NCBI GenBank assembly: GCA_023525715.1
Contig: CM042012.1
Location: 53,621,004 to 53,685,003 of the forward strand
Source of the DNA: Cichorium intybus
Lineage: Eukaryota > Streptophyta > Magnoliopsida > Asterales > Asteraceae
Direction of reading: 5' to 3'
Length of the DNA stretch: 64,000 nucleotides
Shown: one piece after another, positions 48,846 to 59,063 of the stretch
Numbering within the stretch: the stretch's first letter is position 1
Layout: each line of letters begins with the position of its first letter
Program-made: the position numbers and the translations under genes
Notes under the pieces: model-generated
What the model saw: the letters and a program-made list of their open reading frames with translations, nothing else
Told to the model about the DNA's origin: nothing
Database searches by the model: none

Positions 48846-50153
48846 TCAATTATGCGCAGTGTCAGCATAATCATCTTCATCTTCTTCAGGGTCCTCCTCC
48901 ATGGGTTCTTCCTCTTCTTCTCTGACAGTCGGCTGGGGTCGAGGCGGAACACACTTATGCTTTGCCATGAGGGCGATCATACAGTCCGCTAACCACAGGA
49001 GCTGCGTCTGTGTATTCTCTGTTCGTCTGTTAACCTCCTGTGCTACAATCAACTGTAGCTGGTGTTCCCTCGTATGGACTTGCAAAACCTTTTTAACATC
49101 CTTCACTTCGTCGGCCAAGTACCGTGATTCCATGGTGGCCGGGGAAAGTCCTCGGGGTGGATGAATAGTCACCCGCGGTCCCTTTTTGGAAGTGGACGGC
49201 TCGGTCTTCAACACCGGAAATGGGGATCGCTCAGTCGCGGTAACCCCATCGTCGACATAAATCACGTCTCGGGAAATGGTAGTCGGCGGCCTGAAAGGAA
49301 CTGGCTGAACAACTGTCATCCCACGGGTAGTGTACTCAGATAGCAATCCATAGGATCGGGCTAGATTCATCACATAATGTCCCCCGCCGAGGGCAATTTG
49401 CTTCAGTGGCTCATCTGTGATCTGTTTGAAGTAATCGGCCACGAAGTATGGCATGTTGCATGTCTGAAGCATCTGTGTCAGACACCACATAAGATGTAAC
49501 TCACGTGGTAGCACCCGATCCTCGTCCGCACGAGGCCAAACCATGGTTGATATCAACCGATGTAGCATGCGATGCGATGGAAGATGCATCAGCCCCTCGC
49601 ATACGGTATTCTCATGATACCGCGTGGATGATATGGTGCTCCAGTAGTCAGCAGGAGAGAATGAATTATCGGCACCATAATTAGCCCGTCGATGGAAGGT
49701 GGCAAACCCTGGTGCTTCTGATTCTTCCTCAGTGTACAACCCGATGCGATAGCCAAATTCCCGTAAGCTGCAGCTTCGGTTGTGATTACCCAACCGGAAC
49801 TGCACCATCTCTTCCATATCCATTCCCAGCGACTGACGATCAAATTGGTAGCTCGCAAGAAATTGCAAGAATACCTCCCGGTAAATGGGTCCTTCCATGT
49901 GAACAATGTTGTCAATGGCTCGACAAGTGTAAGTAAGCTCGTCTTTGTCGTACCCCCCTTAAACCAGCCAATATTGCAAATGTTCCATAATCCCTGATTC
50001 CTCGGTCAACTGCCAGTTGACCGGCCGGGCGGGGAGGATTCGTTTTTGTTGTTGAATGGATCTACGATTGTAGAAGCTGTAGGCGCGTGTTCTCCCTACT
50101 TCCGTGGCCAAAGAATTCCAGTCGATGGATTCGGAACTGCCTGAAGAAGACAT
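48846..50153 (-). pseudogene. Athila ORF-1/env-like protein 2, one in-frame stop
   Basis: A 436-codon frame from ATG 50153 (MSSSGSSESIDWNSLATEVG), broken only by TAA at 49959-49961. It then reads GGYDKDELTYTCRAIDNIVH, REVFLQFLASYQFD, FRLGNHNRSCSLREFGYRIG, HRMLHRLISTMVW, VMNLARSYGLLSEY and an acidic tail EEEEEPMEEDPEEDEDDYAD. The family core (F-R-L-G ... L-R-E-F-G ... H-R-L ... L-A-R-S-Y-G) is shared with protein 1, but the two are strongly diverged. A predicted heptad region lies near KDVKKVLQVHTREHQLQLIV. Biochemical function unknown. Confidence 0.8.
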
Positions 50154-50158
50154 TGTAC

Positions 50159-50492
50159 CTGTGAAACCACAAAAATTGAAAAATCACTGTACTGGTCTGA
50201 CGTTCGACGCCGCGCGCATGTGACAACCCGCGACGCGCTGGATGAATATTCATAGTCCGCGTCACGGACTGTACATGGCGCGGCGCGGCGAACGATTTCA
50301 GTCAAGAAAATTCGCTCAATCTGTCAATCTAAGTCCAATTTTCCTAATATGGTACTTGGGTTTCGCGTAATACAATACTATAATCCTAATTCAACAATTA
50401 ATTTAATCGATTAAACATAACATTGTGGATTACAGTAGCGTCTAGTAAGTTTCAAGACTTCTAAAACTAAAAGAGAGAAATTCGATACTTAC
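50159..50492 (-). other. 5'UTR intron of env-like gene 2
   Basis: Donor CCAA|GTAAGT at 50493/50492 (perfect consensus) and acceptor TTTCACAG|GT at 50159/50158, five bases before the ATG. A GC-rich cluster (50205-50292) lies inside. Confidence 0.65.
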
Positions 50493-50580
50493 TTGGATTT
50501 CTTGTGAATGAAGGATGAATGCAGTCGTTGGATTGATTGGAGGGTTGAAGCACGGTGAGAAGAACAAAATTTTTCCGCAA

Positions 50581-50590
50581 TTTATTTATA
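50581..50590 (-). promoter_or_regulatory. Internal TATA box for env-like gene 2
   Basis: The minus strand reads GCATATAAATAAA about 90 bp upstream of the splice donor; the GC-rich cluster 50664-50770 lies directly upstream of it. Confidence 0.55.
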
Positions 50591-50663
50591 TGCAATGTGG
50601 GGATTTGAATGACTATCAAAAAGCTCTGTTTAAGTGATTATCTTTAATTTCAAATTAAGATAA

Positions 50664-50770
50664 GACCGCGGCGCGGAAAGCTTCTATCCGCGTCGCGTAT
50701 AAAAATCTGATTTTAAATGTAATCGCAAAAACTCAATACGCGCGACGCGGTTTCTAAGATCCCGCGGCAC
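50664..50770. repeat. GC-rich palindromic cluster upstream of internal promoter 2
   Basis: CCGCGGCGCGG, CCGCGTCGCG, CGCGCGACGCGG and CCCGCGGCACGG within about 110 bp of AT-rich sequence. Confidence 0.8.
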
Positions 50771-50881
50771 GGTATTGTGAAATTAACAAAATGACCCCAC
50801 ACTTGCCTTTTTCTCACCGTGATCAAAAATTGGATGTAATTCTTTGAATAATATAAAATATGCAATTATACAATGATGATC

Positions 50882-50893
50882 GGGTTGCCTCCC
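50882..50893 (-). other. GGGAGGCAACCC conserved motif, copy 2
   Basis: The minus strand reads CTTGACGGGAGGCAACCC, followed by leader-like sequence; the same block lies at 54274-54285 right after Gag-Pro. It marks the start of an env-like module. Confidence 0.7.
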
Positions 50894-50939
50894 GTCAAGC
50901 GCTAAGTTTAATGTCTTCAGCCGGACGTAAAATTTGACG

Positions 50940-51166
50940 TCCCTGTTTCTATCCTTCTTCTCCAAACAAGTCCTGGCACGAAAAGTGAGAATACCCAGAC
51001 ATATTTGATATAATTTTATCAAGAACAGGGCTCAACAACGCCTAAAATACTTGATATCACTAGGCGTTGTCAAACACCCCACACTTGTGCCTTGCTTGTC
51101 CCCAAGCAAGAGAGTTTTTAACAAATTATAATAAAGAATCAAACAATTTCTGACTGTGTTTAGTTT
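50940..51166 (-). repeat. Partial third copy of the LTR-start / polypurine-tract junction
   Basis: It repeats 227 bp of the unit at 47418-47645, including the LTR start TGACAACGCC and AAGTGTGGGG (51077-51086). Confidence 0.9.
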
Positions 51167-51197
51167 AACGTCCATGACGTCAAGCGCTAAGTTTAAC

Positions 51198-52333
51198 TTC
51201 CCAACTTCTTCCTTTTGCACGCTTTTAGTCCCTGTTTCTATCCTTTTTCTCCAAACAAGTCCTGGCACGAAAAGTGAGAATACCCAGACATATTTGATAT
51301 AATTTTATCAAGAACAGGGCTCAACAACGCCTAAAATACTTGATATCACTAGGCGTTGTCAAACACCCCACACTTGTGCCTTGCTTGTCCCCAAGCAAGA
51401 GAGTTTTTAACAAATTATAATAAAGAATCAAACAATTTCTGACTGTGTTTAGTTTCAAAGTTTATTGCTCTTTTGAGTTAGAGTGGAATAGTTCGCGAAA
51501 ACATAATTGACTTGTTCTTTGGAATTCATGGCTTTCTAGAGAACCCTTGATTACAAACTTTCTGTCAACAATGAAGTGTACTTACTCATTCAGATTCTAA
51601 AGGCCATTAAGGAATTGTCCATGACTTTCGATGTTGTCCGTGTAGCGAGCTTTCAGAAATACCATCCCAGACCAGACGATCTTAGGTGGTAAGGTGCATA
51701 AGGCCCACCCATTTTAGACCTACCGGCTCGAACAACAAAGGCCACAGATTGACTTTTCCTTCCTAAATTCCAATCCTCAAACAGTTCAATCTTCTAAACT
51801 CATAAAAACTCAACTTATTTGACTAACTAATAGCATGATCACAAATAAACAGTATTTCTTGAAAAATACTAATGTTATCACAATCATAAATCATTCATTT
51901 CAAAATTGCAATTCACTAAAAATTTTGAAAAAGTTGCTAAAAATTTTGAAAATTGATCATTTCTGCAAAAATTTCAAAAAAAATTCTCTTTCGACTGTCC
52001 ACACCCCACACTTAAAACCGTACAACGTCCCCGTTGTACAAAAATTATTTCAAAATAAGGGAGAAAGAGTTACCCCTTTTTGGACGATAGACTGCTTGGT
52101 GCTCAATATCACAGGTATAAATGCGTACAAATGGATCCTCGATTTCGTATTTTGGAGTTGTAGCGCTACAGTGAACACGCCGGTGGTCGGGACAAGTGGA
52201 GGGGGCACGGTGACCCCACACTTGTCTGAGACAACTCCTTCTCAAATTGGTATAACATGCATCACTCAACAAACAAATAAAAACACACATGACAGAAATA
52301 AAACATGAACAAAAAATATACAGAAAGATGTGT
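51198..52333 (-). repeat. Direct repeat unit 2 (LTR start plus 3' region)
   Basis: Nearly identical to 47387-48521. It places a truncated LTR start and polypurine tract inside the element, between the two env-like genes. Confidence 0.93.
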
Positions 52334-52388
52334 CATAAGTTTGTACATATATTCCAAAAAAGATAAAAAGAAGAAAGAAAAAGATACA

Positions 52389-53573
52389 TCAATCACTACC
52401 AGAGGGCCTGGAGGGTCCGGCCTCATGATCATGGGCTCTGGCTGGGAATGGTCGGGGGTGCTGGCCCTGTGCTGATGCGATCTGAATAAGTACCTCCCCG
52501 ATCCACTCGAGCTGGTCCTCGATCCTGGCAACCCTGGCTGCCAGGTCCTCCTGGTGTGGCTCTGTCGGGGCTGCGGGCTCTGGCTCCGGCTCCGGCTCTG
52601 GCCTCCTACGTCTCCTTCCAGGCTGAGCATATGCAGGCTGGGGTGCCTGAAGAGGCTCGGTAGGTGCCCGGATATACTGCCCCGGGCGCTGCAGCTCAAT
52701 GAACCGCATCCTCTCCAACGTGCGCGCTGTAGTACGCGATGGAGGTAAAGCAGTCAAAGAGGCTGCCACGGGGGCAGTAAGAATGCCATAAGAACGGGCC
52801 AGGCGGGTGATGAAATACCCCCTGGCTAGTGGGCTGCTGGTGGAGGAACCGATAGCATGGGTGGAGAGGGCGACTGCGAGGGCGTATGGGAGGTGGAGGA
52901 ATTTGGATGGGTCGAGGAGGACCCACAAAAAGGTCATGTCGTCGCCCGACACCTTCTCGCCTCCCTCCCGCTGCATGATGGAGGTGGAGACGATCCGGTG
53001 CATGAGGCGGTGAAGGGGGTCCCGGAGATGACTCTCCCTGGAAGATCCCGCCTCGTATCTGATGTTGGACAGTGATGCCCAAACCTCCATGTTGGGCGCC
53101 CTGTCCGGCTCCCCCTGAATGCAAGACCCGAAGAATCGGGTGAAATAGCGATGCTGGAGGTCCGCTGGGGTGTATAACCCCATTCGCCTCCCGAACTCCC
53201 GGAGGTTGCACTCCCTGTGCTCACCTCCCAAGCGAAATCGTACCAGCCTAGAGCGCGGGTCTCCCGCCCGGGGTGCGAACTGGATGGTGGATATGAACTC
53301 CAGCAGCAACTCCGTGTAGACCACGTCCTCGTCTGTGGCCATGATCCTATCCTAGCCACGGCATGTGAAGGATGCCTCCTCGTGGGTCCAGGTGCGATGT
53401 AGGAATGGCTCAATCGCACCGTAGAGCCCGGCATCCCTCAAAATATCTCGATCGATGACGGTCGCCTCAAGGACCCGGCGACGAGTCAATGCGTCTCTCC
53501 GTGAAGTGTACTCCACTGAACTGGCAAGCTCTACGGGGAACTGGAGGAAGGGGTGGTCCAATCTGAACATCAT
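52389..53573 (-). pseudogene. Athila ORF-1/env-like protein 1, one in-frame stop
   Basis: A 395-codon frame from ATG 53573 (MMFRLDHPFLQFPVELASSV), with a single TAG at 53352-53354 where the related pseudogene at 8325 has Trp (FTCQGWDR). It continues MATDEDVVYTELLLEFISTI, FRLGGEHRECNLREFGRRMG, HRLMHRIVSTSIM, FITRLARSYGILTAP, an RRRRRPEPEPEPEP stretch and a C-terminal DQLEWIGEVL helix. Same family as the proteins at 48846 and 8325. The role is unknown; it sits where env-like ORFs sit in Athila elements. Confidence 0.82.
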
Positions 53574-53915
53574 CTGCAAAAGGAAACACATAGCACAAAA
53601 CAAAAAAATTTGCAAAATCAGTCCTTTTTCTTCCCACCGCACCGCGGCGCGGCCCAAGAGCAAGGGCGCGGCGCGGCGTGCGGCTGTTTCCAAACCCCGA
53701 TCCAAAATCTCAATTTAACCTGCTACAATTCAATCTAATCATACCACAAGGTAGCCTAAGTGCCGACTAGCTCATCTAGGGTCTCTATTTGGCAAAACAA
53801 ACACCCTATGAGCTAGCATTAGCGTTTCTATGTTTTGAACTATTTTGGGCAAATCAGTAAAATTAACTACCTAATCGCAAGTTTTAACGAGTAATAGATA
53901 GTTAGAATGGCATAC
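53574..53915 (-). other. 5'UTR intron of env-like gene 1
   Basis: Donor CCAAG|GTATGC at 53916/53915; acceptor with a long pyrimidine tract ending CCTTTTGCAG directly before ATGATG. It contains a GC-rich cluster (53637-53690), as in gene 2. Confidence 0.65.
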
Positions 53916-54011
53916 CTTGGTAGTAGAAACAAAATAGGCAAGAAAAATCGCAATAAAATTTCAATAACCAGAGCTCCGAGTCGCGTGTGGGTCAAGCAAG
54001 CCGCGGTTTAC

Positions 54012-54019
54012 CTTATAAA
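54012..54019 (-). promoter_or_regulatory. Internal TATA box for env-like gene 1
   Basis: The minus strand reads CTTTATAAGG about 100 bp upstream of the splice donor, with the GC-rich cluster 54030-54162 just upstream. Confidence 0.55.
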
Positions 54020-54029
54020 GGAGGAAACC

Positions 54030-54162
54030 GACTGATCGTTTACCGCGTCGCGGGTTTGATCTTTGCGCGTCGCGCGTGTCCAAATCAACCCCTGCGCATC
54101 GGGTTGGTTTACGATCCCGCGTCGCATACTTCCAATACCCGCGGCGCGGACTTTAAAAATTT
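54030..54162. repeat. GC-rich palindromic cluster upstream of internal promoter 1
   Basis: CCGCGTCGCGGG, GCGCGTCGCGCG, CCCGCGTCGCA and CCCGCGGCGCGG in about 130 bp. Confidence 0.8.
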
Positions 54163-54273
54163 CAAAACTTCTCAAATGACCCCACACTTATTTCAAACTA
54201 CTAGTTCCTGCAGAAAGTTTGATATGTTTTTGTATTTTATTTCTAAGAAATATATCCTAACTTATGACACGAT

Positions 54274-54285
54274 GGGTTGCCTCCC
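54274..54285 (-). other. GGGAGGCAACCC conserved motif, copy 1
   Basis: The minus strand reads AAACTTAGCGCTTGTTGGGA then GGCAACCC, 42 bp after the Gag-Pro stop. Motifs of this kind commonly follow the last pol codons in Athila-like elements; here it follows protease, as if pol had been removed between. Confidence 0.65.
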
Positions 54286-54327
54286 AACAAGCGCTAAGTT
54301 TAACGTCTTCAGCCAGACGTTCTGCTC

Positions 54328-57300
54328 CTAAGCTGACCCTTCTTCTTCTTCTTGACCTCTTGATGGCATTTGCTGGTATTCTGGCATGAAATTATTGGCC
54401 ATCATTGTCATAAGGGATGTGAGTTGGGTCATCCGATCACTCACACCGCTGATCCATTGTTGTTGAGATTTCAAGAGCTCGAAAACATTCGCCTCTCGTT
54501 TTCTGGATTCTCTTTCGTATTGCTGATGCCTTGCTTCCATCATCTCTAGCATGTCCAGCAATTGTTCCTTGTCGATGGCGGACAACGGGTGGTCCTTGGT
54601 TTCCTTTAAGATTTTCTCTTTTCCTCCCTCTCCCGTACGTGTCCATATCTTTTCTTTGCTCCTTATTCCTGGCTCCATTAATGTTTTCCTGTCTGCCGGT
54701 TTGCCATTTTCCTCTGAAGGTAATGATATCGGGTTCCCAAACATATTCGATCTTCTTTTTCTGGTCCCGAAGAAAATATCCATATCTCCAGTCTTGCAAT
54801 CGATCATTGACCCAGCAGTAGCTAAAAATGGACTCCCTAAGATGAGCGCAGGCGCATCGTCCGGACTCTCATATTCCATGACCAGAAAATCTACAGGATA
54901 GAAAAAGTCCCCTACTTTGACTATGACATTTGTTAGCTTTCCCCTAGATACCTTAGTTGATTGGTCAGCCAGCTGCAATATGACTTCTGCTGGCTCAATT
55001 TCTTCGTTCTTGTACTTGTCGTACAGGTATCCTGGCAAGATATTAACACTTGCTCCCAAATCTAATAGGGTGTTCAGAATAACCACGTCCCCTACAGTTG
55101 TAGTGATCAATGGTGATCCGGGATCCTTTTCCTTTTTGGGTAATGTTCCCAATAATGCCTCGCTGGCTCTCACAGTCAATCTCACCGTTTTTGGTGTAGG
55201 TGCCTTGCTCTTCCCATTCTGTTCACACATCTCTTGCAGAATCCTGGTGTCTTCAGGGGCATCCTTAAGCTCATCCCATAGGGGCTGATTCATTAAGGGT
55301 CCCGTTGATCTGGGTACTTCCTGCTTCTTTTTTTCTTTCTTATTCTTCTTCTTCTGTTTGATCCCTGCTATTGTTAATTGCTCTTCCTTTTGGATCTCTT
55401 TATCTGTTTCTGGTTGAGTGCCATTCTCAACCGGAACTTCTCCTTCTTTGCTTTCCTCGCTTTCTAGAGCCTCTCCTTCTTCCCCTGGTCTCACTTCACT
55501 CCCAACTTCGAACAAGTCCTCCAGAGTGACCTTTCGCCATCCTGATTCAACCGTGTTGACTTGTTCCTTCCCTGGACGCTGATTATGCGTAGGATTGACT
55601 TCAGTAGCACTTGGCAACTTGCCATTATGTCTCTTTTGCTGGTCTGTAGCCATTTGACCTATTTGTCTCTCCATATTTGCGATGGCCTTTGCATTCGCTT
55701 GAGATTGTTGTTGTGTCGCTGTGACCATATCATACATCTTTGCTATCATCTCTTCTTGGGTCCCTGGAGCGTTGTTGTTGGCATTAGTGGGACCCCTGTT
55801 GTTGTTGTTGTTTCCATTGTTCACAGGCTGATTGTTTCTAGGCTGACTAGTCGGTTGACCCTGATAATTGTTTTGCCTAAAAATTTGTTGCTGTCCCTGG
55901 TTGTATGGCCTGTAGGGTCGTCCATTGTTGTGCTGGCCTTGACCCTAGCCATAAACTTGATTTGCCTCGTGAGTCTTAGGTCCTCCTTGACCTGCTTGTG
56001 ATGAACTTGGCGGTCCATTCTGTAATGTTGACATAAGTCTGTCAAACTTCTTGTTTAGTTCACTGATTTCCTTTTTCACTTCCTTTTTCCAATCAGCATC
56101 AACTCCTACCGCTGCCGCCGTACTTACAGTTTTTCTGGTGGAAAAGTTTGCTTTGGAGCCATTGCTCAACTGCTCCAAAAACTGCCAGGCTTCTTCTGGG
56201 TCTTGCGACATAAATGTCCCACTGGATGAGGCATTTATCATGGCCTGGTGTGTTTCACTAACTCCTTCGAAGAACAGCTTGACCAACTGCCACCTGGGAA
56301 TCTCATGATGTGGACAAGATCGCAACAACTCCTTTAATCTGTCAAAGGCTTCATGAAAAGCCTCTCCAGGCTTCTGCTGGAAATACTGGATAACTCTTCT
56401 GATTTTAGTTGTTTTGCTCGCTGGATAAAATTCCTGAAGGAACTTTGCCTTGAGCTGATCCCACGTAGTGATACTGTTTGATGGCAACGATGTGAACCAA
56501 TATTTGGCTTTATCCTTAAGAGTGAACGGAAACAGTCTAAGCCTAAAAATATTTCTATTTGTGTTTCTGGGGTTGTTAACATTAGCGATCGCTAAGAATT
56601 CATATAAATGATTATAGGGATCATCCTGCTTATACCCTCTGAATTCTGGTAATATTCCTAATAACTGAGGTCTAATCTCTACTTGCGAATCTATGTTGTC
56701 AGGAATATAGATCGGCGACGAATCATCATATTCCCTCGGTTGGAAATGTGATGCAACCGATTGCCGTCTCGGTTGTGCAAAATGTAAAGGTTGGGCGGGG
56801 TTACCGTAAAGATGATCATTGTACTCCCGCTGACCTGGTGGTGGATATGGTGGTGTTCTTCTCAGAGGTCCCCGACCTCGGTTCCATTGTGGTTCTGGTG
56901 CCGGTGGCACCCATCCTTCATCTTCCTCGTCATACACTTCCTCCGTCTCTGGGTGATGGTATCGTGGCTGAGGCGGTGGTTGAAAGTGTATAGGTTGTGT
57001 TGGTTGGTATGTGGGTTGAGGTTTAAAGAGGGCTGGTTGTGGTTGGGATGTTGGTGTATGCTGTCTAGGAGCCGGGGTGCCATCTCGGGTCAGCTCTCCC
57101 CAAGTCATAGCAGAAGTAAATGGATTGGTGGATTGAGGTTGTGAAGCGGGTATAAATGGTGGGATAGATGGTGGAGTGCATGATGGTATGGGTACAGGGG
57201 CTGAAACTGCACCACCAGAAGCACTCGTGCTCCCAAATTGAAACTCTGATAATGGGGGAATAGAGAACATCCCTGTTGCCTCTCCTGACGGATCCTGGGC

Positions 57301-57438
57301 AACACTGACCGGACTACTGCTAACTTGACTATAATTCATGATGCTTAAACGCCTACGGGCACGAAGTTTGCACGCAGTACGCTCAATTTCAGAATCAAAC
57401 TGCAATGGGGATAATTGCTTTCCCCTGCGGGTACGCAT
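54328..57438 (-). pseudogene. Athila Gag-Pro with one in-frame TAG and no zinc knuckle
   Basis: One frame of about 1037 codons from ATG 57438 (MRTRRGKQLSPLQFDSEIE), with a single TAG at 55945-55947 (QVYG-stop-GQ; the left copy has Tyr). Gag core: LRLFPFTLKDKAKYWFTSLP, KAKFLQEFYPASKTTKIRRV, EAFHEAFDRLKELL. Where the left copy has a CCHC knuckle this one reads SSQAGQGGPKTHEANQVYG. The protease part has LLDLGASVNILPGYLYDKY, VILQLADQSTK and LILGSPFLATAG. The last 100 residues form a Gln/Met-rich helical tail (QLLDMLEMMEARHQQYERES) and then stop. RT does not follow. Confidence 0.88.
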
Positions 57439-57544
57439 GCACTAGTTCAACATGCCCACAAAAATCAAAAATCAAACTTACCAAAATGGAATTTCAAAAA
57501 GCAAGAAACTAGTTCCTACTACTCATCTAACCTAAGCTCACAGC

Positions 57545-57562
57545 TCCCCGGCAACGGCGCCA
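57545..57562 (-). other. Primer-binding site, tRNA-Asp type
   Basis: The minus strand reads TGGCGCCGTTGCCGGGGA, starting 5 bp inside the 5' LTR. Confidence 0.92.
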
Positions 57563-57567
57563 AAATT

Positions 57568-58675
57568 TGACATCGCAGCGGTCGTCGTGCGGTCAAAAAT
57601 AAGAGAAAACCTAACACACTCACTAGTATAGCGGTAGTCAGGGTCGATCCACAGGAGCTTCGTGGTTAGACTAGATGAGAGATTACCAACTAATAGTGTC
57701 ACAGCTATAGTCGGAGGATCTGGTTTCTACTTTCCTATCACTAGCAAATGAGACAATGTTCAAACACTCAAGCCAAGCTAAGCTATGTCCAAATGACCTA
57801 GTCACTTTCTGAAATCAGAAGTACATCTCTGACTCAGAAGCAATCAAAGGCATCCAAACTAGCTAAACCAAGCAAAGCATAAACTACCACTAGTTAAAGT
57901 CCGATTGAACAGTTACTAGCCAAGGTTTAATGCTTACCAAATAACCTAATTAGCTACTGATTTTAGCTAAGAAAAACAGTCCTAACAAGGTCCAAAACAA
58001 TATCCAAAACACAATCAATCAAACAAACCAAACACAAACATCCAAACACCGAAAAGCTAAGATTAAATGTAACCAAATGCTTTTCATTCACCAAACTGAA
58101 TTCCAATCACAAAAACAGTAACCAAATGTTTCTAAAACAGAAACCTAAGTGCTCAAAGTCAGTGGTTGTCACTCCCAAAGACTTTAGCTACAAAACTACT
58201 TTCTACCAAAATGAAATTGAAGTCAAAAACATAAAATACCAATTATGAGCTTGCTGAAATGGAATCCTGGAGTCAAAGAGCTTCAAGGTCGATGTGTACA
58301 CCCGGTCTTTGCTCGGGTTTTCGGCTGGAAATGCATCTATTTATACTTGCAAATTTCCCGCAACCGCGTCGCGCAGAAATGAAATCCGCGGCGCGCGTAC
58401 TTATCTTTTCCCGTCTTCTTCGGCATTTGAATGTGTTCCACCACCTTAAGCCCGCGTCGTGCATAGTTGATTCCCGCGGCGCGCGTACGAGTTCTCTTGA
58501 TTTTTCATTCCTTCCCAACTTCTTCCTTTTGCACGCTTTTAGTCCCTGTTTCTATCATTTTTCTCCAAACAAGTCCTGGCACGAAAAGTGAGAATACCCA
58601 GACATATTTGATATAATTTTATCAAGAACAGGGCTGAACAACGCCTAAAATACTTGATATCACTAGGCGTTGTCA
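57568..58675 (-). mobile_element. 5' LTR of the Athila derivative
   Basis: 1108 bp, same length as the other LTR. GC-rich cluster at 58362-58492. Confidence 0.93.
58336..58345 (-). promoter_or_regulatory. TATA box of the Athila-derivative 5' LTR
   Basis: The minus strand reads TATAAATAGA, just downstream of the GC-rich U3 cluster. Confidence 0.75.
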
Positions 58676-59063
58676 ACGTGTTGTCTCCTATTCAGTTCAT
58701 AGGTTATTATCCGAAGGTCCTCCCTTAGTCTATAAAAGGGAGACCAAGTTCATCTTCAGTCCTCGTGGTTTTGAGATAGTTTGTGTAACACTTTCACTTA
58801 TCAATACAATCTCTCATTCCATCGACTCTTACTCTCTCATCTGCATTTCTTACTGTTTTTACATTTCTTGCACCCTTCAATTCTAGTCCTTACATTTCCA
58901 AGATATATAACTGCTAGTCTTTATTATTATTTATTGTTGAGCTATTAAGATCTATTCTAAGTATTAATCCTTATAATTCCGCAACCACATCAAGTCTTCG
59001 GACTTGTCCATTACATTCCGCAATCTTCATTTCCGCACTTAATTAGAATATTTGGCGACAACA
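58676..59063 (+). mobile_element. 3' LTR of the SIRE-type element, right piece
   Basis: It begins with the second ACGTG and continues TTGTCTCC exactly where the 5' LTR does (about 32793), then runs to GACAACA at 59063. It contains the TATA box CTATAAAAGG at 58730-58739. Confidence 0.93.

Larger units (their letters stand above)
46443..58675 (-). mobile_element. Pol-less Athila derivative with two env-like genes (nested in the SIRE 3' LTR)
   Basis: Length 12,233 bp with two 1108-bp LTRs and identical ACGTG flanks (46438-46442, 58676-58680). On the minus strand: 5' LTR, tRNA-Asp primer site, Gag-Pro, then two env-like genes, polypurine tract and 3' LTR. No RT, RNase H or integrase motif occurs anywhere between. 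I count about a dozen differences between the LTRs (near 1%), so it moved recently and must have used enzymes supplied in trans. Confidence 0.92.
32159..59063 (+). mobile_element. SIRE/Maximus-type Ty1/copia retrotransposon with extra genes, interrupted in its 3' LTR
   Basis: The ends are LTRs beginning TGTTAGAACTAG and ending GCGACAACA, flanked by identical ATTTT at 32154-32158 and 59064-59068. The order is LTR, Met-tRNA primer site, gag, protease, integrase, RT, RNase H, two antisense Agenet ORFs, a long intron-containing env-like gene, polypurine tract and LTR. After subtracting the nested Athila element it is about 14.7 kb, very large for copia but consistent with the env-carrying SIRE/Maximus group. 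I counted about 24 differences between the LTRs over about 1 kb, plus one 50-bp indel. Confidence 0.92.

Noticed and set aside
52696..53434. Long overlapping frames opposite or shifted to env-like gene 1
   Set aside because: Shadows of a GC-rich coding region; no family match and not kept in the related copy at 8.3 kb.
54437..55288. Plus- and minus-strand frames overlapping the Gag-Pro region
   Set aside because: Out-of-frame readings of the protease and linker; the true frame carries DLGASVNILP.
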